Shown here: positions 58,230 to 64,000 of the stretch, in pieces
Position numbering within the stretch: position 1 is the first letter of the stretch
Layout of the letters: each line of letters opens with the position of its first letter
From: Manihot esculenta
Taxonomy: Eukaryota; Streptophyta; Magnoliopsida; Malpighiales; Euphorbiaceae
Assembly (NCBI RefSeq): GCF_001659605.2
Contig: NC_035164.2
Location: 11,692,965-11,756,964 of the forward strand
Length of the DNA: 64,000 nucleotides
Direction: 5' to 3'
The notes under the pieces: model-generated
Seen by the model: the letters and a program-made list of their open reading frames with translations, nothing else
Databases searched by the model: none
Told to the model about the DNA's origin: nothing
Program-made: the position numbers and the translations under genes

Positions 58230-58247
58230 TGGCGCCGTTGCCGGGGA
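58230..58247 (+). other. Primer-binding site, tRNA-Asp type
   Basis: TGGCGCCGTTGCCGGGGA, complementary to the 3' end of plant tRNA-Asp, five bases after the LTR. Confidence 0.88.
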
Positions 58248-58357
58248 ATTGATTTAACTTATTTGTTTTTCTTTCAGGACCAAATTCAAAAAAAAAAAAA
58301 AAAAAGTCACCATCACCGAATATGCCTCTGAAAAAGTCACCATCACAGATCTGAATC

Positions 58358-59422
58358 ATGGCTGAGGTACGTACATTAGTTCATTGTTATCAACTTTCTA
58401 AACTAATCTCCACTGCGAGAAGTTTTATTATAGGCCAAGCTGAACAAGCCCAACTAGTACATGCATGTGAAGGATTCTATGGACAGCCAGGATATGATCC
58501 CTACCTTGACACTTGCAATCCATGTTGGGGAGACCATCCGAATTATGGCTATGAAAGGGCTAATTACTACCAAAACTACCAAGCCCAAGCAATACCTCAA
58601 AGTTTCAATACTAATCTTTATGAGGCATTGGAGACTTTGCAACATGTCCAGCAGGAAGTGGATCAAATAACCCACTCATGTACATCAATCTTATTAAGAA
58701 GTGAAAAAGAACTTCAAGAGGTCAAGGCTGAGGATGGAGGTTCAAAATTGCAAAACCAAACAGCTGAGAAAAAATTGCCAGAAATTGAGACAGACTACTG
58801 TTTGCCCAAACAGACTGGGCAAACAAGCAGACAGAAGGCAGAACAGGCAGACTGCTGTCTGCCCAAACAACCAGCAAAGGCAGATCAGGCAAGCCTCTAT
58901 CTGCCCAAACAGGTTCAGCAGCCAACTGAGACAGAATGCAGACCACCCAAGTCAATTCAGCAAGAAAACCTCAGTTTGCCCACATCAGTTGCCCAAACGG
59001 CTGTGGCAGAACACTGTTCACCTGCAAAATCAGCAGAAAAGCAACCATCAAGTTACTGTTTACCCAAACCAGCTGTACAGAAAGAACAAAAAGATTGCAG
59101 TTTGCCCAAACAGCAACAACAGGCAGACTCTTGTTTGCCCGAACAACAGCCAGCAAAGGAACATGAGGAAAGTTGTTGTTTGCCCAAACGGCATGAAAAA
59201 GGAGAATCCAGCACAACCAGATTTCTGGCACAAGCAAGTTGCTGTTTGCCAGAACCACCAGCACAGGAAAAGGAGGCAGAAGCTTGTTTGCCCAAACAAG
59301 CTATGCAGATTGTACAAGAAAATTGCTGTTTGCCCAAACAGCAAGTCAAGGCAGAATCCTGTTTGCCCAAACAGCAAGTCAAGACAGATTGCTGTTCGCC
59401 CAAACAGCAACATAAGGTATAA
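58358..59422 (+). CDS. Repeat-rich protein with CLPKQ motifs (Gag-tail relative)
   Basis: 354 codons. Residues about 60-95 (CNPCWGDHPNYGYERANYYQ) resemble the zinc-containing Gag tail of Athila-like elements, and SILLRSEKELQEVKAE (about 112-127) matches the ITLRSGKEL segment before protease in the element at 37138-44139. The rest is Gln/Lys/Glu-rich, with CLPKQ or variants about fifteen times, encoded by the dyad TGTTTGCCCAAACAG. The capsid and protease parts are missing. It may be a truncated RNA-binding Gag tail or merely the read-through of a DNA repeat; I cannot decide. Confidence 0.65.
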   Translation: MAEVRTLVHCYQLSKLISTARSFIIGQAEQAQLVHACEGFYGQPGYDPYLDTCNPCWGDHPNYGYERANYYQNYQAQAIPQSFNTNLYEALETLQHVQQEVDQITHSCTSILLRSEKELQEVKAEDGGSKLQNQTAEKKLPEIETDYCLPKQTGQTSRQKAEQADCCLPKQPAKADQASLYLPKQVQQPTETECRPPKSIQQENLSLPTSVAQTAVAEHCSPAKSAEKQPSSYCLPKPAVQKEQKDCSLPKQQQQADSCLPEQQPAKEHEESCCLPKRHEKGESSTTRFLAQASCCLPEPPAQEKEAEACLPKQAMQIVQENCCLPKQQVKAESCLPKQQVKTDCCSPKQQHKV

Positions 59423-59428
59423 TTTATT

Positions 59429-59677
59429 TTGCCCGAATTCGATACTAAATTGCAGCTACCTATGGAGAAACATGCATTGGAGTTCCAAGTGCTGCCCAAT
59501 CATCTAAAAAATGCAAACACAAGGGCCAGAAGTACACCTCACCTCAAAGAGGAGGAGCTAATCATGTTACTTCATGAGTACATGAAAGAAATAGGAGGGG
59601 TGATGACCAAATCCAAAGGCGCGCTACACTTCTTACTCAATGCAGTTGGGACCCTTTTCCCTCCCCCAATTACTTGA
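59429..59677 (+). CDS. Small open frame downstream of the CLPKQ protein
   Basis: Codons from 59429 read MPEFDTKLQLPMEKH and later KEEELIMLLHEYMKEIGGVM. The arrangement is reminiscent of the short protease-to-RT linker (EEKKLLKVLRKHKKAIGW) of the related element. It is likely the residue of pol after deletion of protease and RT; function is doubtful. Confidence 0.4.
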   Translation: MPEFDTKLQLPMEKHALEFQVLPNHLKNANTRARSTPHLKEEELIMLLHEYMKEIGGVMTKSKGALHFLLNAVGTLFPPPIT

Positions 59678-61624
59678 GCCTTGATCAAATGGAGAAGGTC
59701 CAGCCCGTGACCTTAAACAAGGGCGCACCACACAAACCACACCAAGGGAGTACTCAATTTTCTTTGAACTTTATTTTTCCAATACATTAGCTAGGTGTGG
59801 GGGTGCACATTTTTGAATTTTATTTTTAGTCATTTTTAGTTTTAGTTCGAATAGCCACATTTTTGCTTTCAGCTAATAAAAAAAAAAAAAAAAAAAAAAA
59901 GAGATATGTCATCGTTTGCCCAAACAGCATGGGCAAACAACCAGGAGTGCAAAAATCAGTACCATAACCCATTTCCAGGTTTTAGCTATTTTGCAGGTAA
60001 AAGCTAGATGACCAACCTGTTTGCCCACACAAGCTGGGCAAACAGCAGAGATAACTCAGAAAAAGTTGGCACACTGTCTGCCCACACAGCAAGCTACCTG
60101 TTCGACCAGCTTGTTTGTCCACACGGCTGGGCAAACAACAAACCTTCACACAGAATGCTGCAGAAATTCCACCTGTTCTACCAGCCTGTTTGCCCAAACT
60201 GACTGGGCAAACACCCAAGGCAGCAAAAGCAACAAAGAAGAAATCCTAAACAGGGCAGTACTTTCTTCATCTTTATTCAATATTCTATTATGCCCTTCCC
60301 ATAACAACTCTTCTTCTTCTCAAAACTTCTTGTTGCTGCACAAAATGGACAAAACCTTTGCATTTTCTGCTGTCCCACTGCATGACAGCATGTTTGGGCA
60401 TCACACAAACAACACTAGTGGGCCAACCAGCAGCATACCAAGCTGTTTGCCCACACAAGCTGGTCAAACACCTGCAGCAGGTCAGCAAGCAGCCTATATC
60501 AGTAGGCCTACCAACCAGCAGTCCACCACCAAACAGCATATCTTGCCACCTGCACGCAGAGACAGCTAGTTCACCCAGCTGTTTGCTCAAACAGCACTAG
60601 GCAAACAACCACACCAGGGAAGTACCAGTTTTTCTTTTTTGAACTTTAATTTTTTCATACATTGAGGACAATGCATGATTTAGGTGTGGGGGTGCATATC
60701 TCTGAATTTTACTTTTAAGTTTATTTTTGCTTTAATTTTTAGTTTACTTGCATTAGAAAAATTTTTCAATTTTACTTTTAAGTTTATTTTTGCTTTAATT
60801 TTTAGTTTGCTTGCATTAGAAAAATTTTTCATTTTTATTTATGCTTTCAATAATACACACACAACCACAACAACCTTCTTCTTCTTTTTGATTTGCTCTA
60901 CTCAAACTAATGAACTATGTTAGATGAGTTTATCTTGCCATGACCCCATTGATGTGATGACTCTTTAAACTTATGTTGAATCAATTGCAGTGAGTTATAT
61001 TCATGTTTGAGAATTACCTTTTGAATTGAATCTTGGAGCTTGCCAATGGTGAAAAATATACTGATGACCCTCGATTGAAGTGAACAAAATTAAATTGTGT
61101 GAATGAACTTAACATGACTTGCTTTAGCAATAGGTGTTGATTTGCCCAAATCATTGAGAGAAAGAAAATTCAGCAAAGGCAAAGCCCTCAAAAGCACAAA
61201 AAATAAAAAATAATAATAAAAAAAAAAGACTATGAACAAGGCTAGTAGCCACTTGGTTAGGTGACCAACTGAAATATCAAAAAGTATATCAAAAATAGGT
61301 TGGTGACCTTTTCAAGCAAGATCTAAAGTGCAAAAAGTCTGAATAAAGTACTTCAAGGTAAGGGCAAGTCACACCAAAAGCTAGAAAAAGTCTTAACAAA
61401 TAATGTGCATGGTTCCTCTTGAGGAAAACAAATCCTAGCCATAGTAAGCAAAGGGAAACAAGGAGAAAGGTGAGTAATCTTCATGCATATACTCTTCACT
61501 GCAATGCTTCAAAATAGGTGTCTAGAGTAAGAGCTTAAGTGGTAATAAGGATCTAGAGTAAGAAAGCTTATTTGACTAAGTCTATTTGCTTGAGGACAAG
61601 CAAAGGGTTAGGTGTGGGGGTATT
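59678..61624 (+). other. 3' non-coding region of the young element with repeated purine tracts
   Basis: Contains three AGGTGTGGGGGT tracts (about 59792, 60684 and 61611, the last being the polypurine tract), a poly-A run (59878-59900), several TGTTTGCCC...GGGCAAACA hairpins (59915-60605), a 63-bp tandem duplication (from about 60705), and one GATTTGCCCAAATC word (about 61140) of the type used by the other element. Confidence 0.7.
60705..60830 (+). repeat. 63-bp tandem duplication
   Basis: The segment beginning AATTTTACTTTTAAG and ending AGAAAAATTTTTC occurs twice in a row (starts 60705 and 60768), nearly identical. Confidence 0.8.
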
Positions 61625-63180
61625 TGATAGAGCCAAATTTAGACCCATTTTCTATATTGTTATTTATGTCAATTTACATATTTTCTGCCTAATTTTGTGG
61701 TTTTGATCTTATTTTGCAGAAAATGGAGTAAAATGGTAATTTGGCAAAAATGGCTCTAAATCTGCCCAAAAGAGAGTAAAGATGCACAAGCATGGTTTGC
61801 CCAACTTGTTTGCCCAAACCAAAGTGAAGCTGAGAAGAAGAAGAAAAGCGATAAGCTGGCTGTCCAGACTGTTTGCCCAAACAGCACTAGGCAAACAGCG
61901 AAGCAAGGCAGAATGTAGGCAGAAACTGATCCCAGACAGCCTGTTTGCCCAAACAGCGTCGGGCAAACAGCACCAGCAGGCAGAAACTAGCAGAAATCTG
62001 TCAAACTTGCTGACCAGGTCAACACGAATCCCCATGCACTCCAAACACGTGGGACAGCTCAGAAACACCTGTGTACACCTCAGCAAGCTCTCCTACATAT
62101 TCAGGAAGCCAAGAAATAAAAAGACAAGAATGCCCTTCAAGAATTCAAGACTAAATAGGAAAAAAGAGTCCCAAACTAAAAAGGAAACTTGGGGCAGCCT
62201 CTTCAGCTATAAAAAGGGATGCAAACCAGCAAAGAAGACATCCTGGAATCCTTGGATCATCTTTGGATCACCAGACTTTCGGCAGAGCCACACCAGCAGC
62301 TGCGCCCTTGCGCCAGCCCTTCTTTCTTTCTTTTCTTGTTTTCTTTCTTTTCTTTTATGTTAGTTTCAGCCATGAGTGGCTGAAACCCTTTTGCTAGTTG
62401 AAGAATAAGGTGAAACTTTGGTTGTTCATGGATTGTGAGATCTGAACCTTTGTGTTAATCTTTTATTAATCAATATTTATGCAATTTTGTGCTTAATTAA
62501 TTGTTGCCTTGTTATCTTAATCAAATTGGCCTATTGATTATTGATTGCAAAGTTATAAATCTGTTTGTTTGGATAATTCTTAGTCCGTAATTGCTGGAAT
62601 TGTTCACACACAAGAACACTTGGTGTAAAAAATCAAGAAATTGCATAATCTAGCAATATCACCATGCTTATGGGTAGCTAGAATTAGGTCTCTCTTTCTC
62701 TTAATGCAATCAACAATTGTTTGTTGCCTATGGCCCAAGGACGTTCCTTGGCAATTTGTTGATTAGTGATTGATTAGAGGACGTTCCCTAATTGATCTAA
62801 GCTTAAGGAGGGATTTGGTTGGTGAGAAGCTTCTTCCACCTCCTAAACTAATTTATTGAACCTAATAAAAGAATCTTTTGTGTCAATGATCAATCCCAAC
62901 AACTAAAGTGGATCCAATTCTTCAACTAGGCTTTTCTCATTATTGATTTCTCTTTACTTTATTACTTGCTTTACTTGCTTGCTTTCAATTCTAGTTTAGA
63001 CATCAAATCTTCAAAACCCCCAATTTTACTTTTATTGTCTCTTTATTTACTTGGTCTTGATAAGAAGAATAAATAGTATTGATTCCCTGTGGATACGATC
63101 CCTTTGCCACTGTCTACAAGTTATTAAATTGTTGGTAACCAAAAGGGTTATTTTTGACCGGCCTCGACAACCGACTGTCA
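61625..63180 (+). repeat. 3' LTR of the young element
   Basis: Same length and organisation as the 5' LTR. It abuts the ATGCC duplication and element F gag. Confidence 0.93.
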
Positions 63181-64000
63181 ATGCCCGTCCTCCAGCATTG
63201 CCTAGGGCAATGTCAAGCAGGTCCAGCAGGGACCGAGCAATGAGAGACCCTAAAAGGTCTTTGGATTTGGGCAGAAGCAGATCTGTGAGGGGAACGGTAC
63301 AGGGGAGAATGTCAGTGGATGTGGAGGATAGTATGGATGTGGACCAGAGAAGGGATGGCGACCTTGGAGTGAGTATGTCAGAAGAAGGCATGGGGGAGTC
63401 ACAGGGAGGCACTCAGGCCTCGGGGTTTGTTCCACCACCCCAATACCCGCCCTTTTCACAGAATCCTGGGTATTCGATGGGAGGAGCATCGGATTACCCT
63501 AGCTTTAACCCCTATCCTTCCCACATACCATACCCACCTTACTACCCACCATACACACAATACCCTATGTATCCACCCCCACCCTACCATCCTAATCCAG
63601 CAAACCCTACCCCAGGGGATGTTGCATCTCCTCCACCACCAGTAGCACCTACTGTCCCGGAAACCCAAATACCTAACCCTAGCTCATCCAGAGGGAGCAA
63701 GGTCAAGATGACAGACTACATGAAGCTGGGTGCTCCCCAATATGATAACGGTGATGACCCATTTGTGTATCTGGAGAGGGTCAGGATGATAACAGATGAG
63801 ATAAGGGCGGATGACAGTAGAGCCATTCAGATGGCTGGGTTCACCCTAAAATGCAAAAAGGCCCGTGAGTGGTTCAAGAACTATATCAAACCGAGAGTGG
63901 ACAGTCTTTCATGGGAGGATTTTGCAAATGAGTTTGCAGGATGGGCTTTCCCTGACAGTTCAAGGGAAATGAAAATGATTGAATTTGAACAATTAAGGCA
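63181..64000 (+). pseudogene. Gag of element F, continuation, open to the window end
   Basis: Reads ARPPALPRAMSSRSSRDRAM, a Pro/Tyr-rich spacer ([18 protein letters not shown]), then the capsid start [19 protein letters not shown] and [20 protein letters not shown]. No stop from 63183 to 64000. It is the same protein as in element E but without E's stop and 29-bp duplication, so the only break seen here is the nested insertion. Confidence 0.85.

Larger units (their letters stand above)
56669..63180 (+). mobile_element. Young non-autonomous LTR retrotransposon with TTTGCCCAAA dyads
   Basis: 6512 bp with LTRs 56669-58224 and 61625-63180 (both 1556 bp, about five differences by eye), perfect TSD ATGCC (56664-56668 and 63181-63185), a tRNA-Asp primer site (58230-58247) and a polypurine tract AGGTGTGGGGGT just before the 3' LTR. 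The interior encodes only a repeat-rich protein related to the Gag tail, with no protease, RT or integrase. It must be mobilised by a partner, and its near-identical LTRs show recent movement. It is a relative of the element at 37138-44139 in primer site, purine tract and repeat style. Confidence 0.93.
54092..64000 (+). mobile_element. Gypsy element F (same family), inserted in E, itself interrupted
   Basis: A 5' LTR (54092-56351) starts inside the integrase codons of E with no polypurine tract before it. It is followed by a primer site with one changed base (TGGTATGAGAGCC, from 56355) and gag (ATG 56603). Gag is split by a younger element at 56669-63180 (TSD ATGCC) and resumes to the window end. 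F is therefore a nested second copy, not the 3' LTR of E. Confidence 0.87.

Noticed and set aside
58701..59507. 268-codon second frame over the CLPKQ coding region
   Set aside because: A shifted reading of the same DNA repeats (CPN words); the other frame has the Gag-tail similarity.

Overview
The window is nuclear DNA of a flowering plant. It is AT-rich and full of nested retroelements, with one spliced host gene and one nuclear copy of plastid DNA. Introns, LTR elements primed by tRNA-iMet or tRNA-Asp, a LINE, a CACTA transposon and a degraded plastid ndhF piece all point to a eudicot. The long LTR family beginning TGTAATACCCGG reminds me of Euphorbiaceae (cassava or rubber), but I could not check this and hold it weakly.

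1-19815: a minus-strand NADH-cytochrome b5 reductase gene (CBR1 type). I placed seven coding exons by splice sites and reading phase (220 codons). The last roughly 60 codons lie to the left, outside the window. Its introns hold a minus-strand Ty3/gypsy fragment (1 to ~2341), a full-length Ty3/gypsy chromovirus with one open gag-pol frame (2935-9836), and a decayed Ty1/copia element with intact GATAT target duplications (12649-17452).

20880-32170: one old L1-type LINE (ORF1, endonuclease, RT, zf-RVT, RNase H) split by two solo LTRs of 2.3 and 3.1 kb. Each has a perfect 5-bp duplication, across which the LINE frame resumes. Then come AT-rich spacer, an ndhF plastid insertion (33012-33415), a short SINE-like insertion with 14-bp duplications (33723-33826) and a copia remnant (34.6-35.4 kb).

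35628-46033: a CACTA-type DNA transposon (TSD TAA) carrying a broken cold-shock-domain/glycine-rich protein copy. Inside it sits a complete non-autonomous LTR element (37138-44139, TSD AATGC) that encodes Gag and protease only.

46134-64000: a nest of one gypsy (Tekay/Del-like) family. A truncated LTR is interrupted by element E (5' LTR 46928-49199, gag-pol to integrase). E is interrupted in integrase by element F (5' LTR 54092-56351). F is interrupted in gag by a very young non-autonomous element (56669-63180, TSD ATGCC, LTRs differing at about five sites). F gag then resumes and runs off the end.

The most unusual signal is a behaviour shared by three LTR families. Each has multiplied its own short dyad-symmetric word through LTR, leader and coding sequence: GTGATTTGCCCAAATCAC, CTGTTTGCCCAAACAG and GTTCGGCCGCCGAAC. 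In two families the word also forms larger hairpins and is read in frame as DLPKS or CLPKQ repeats. The Tekay-like LTRs also carry an array of small hairpins whose stems change in a compensated way.
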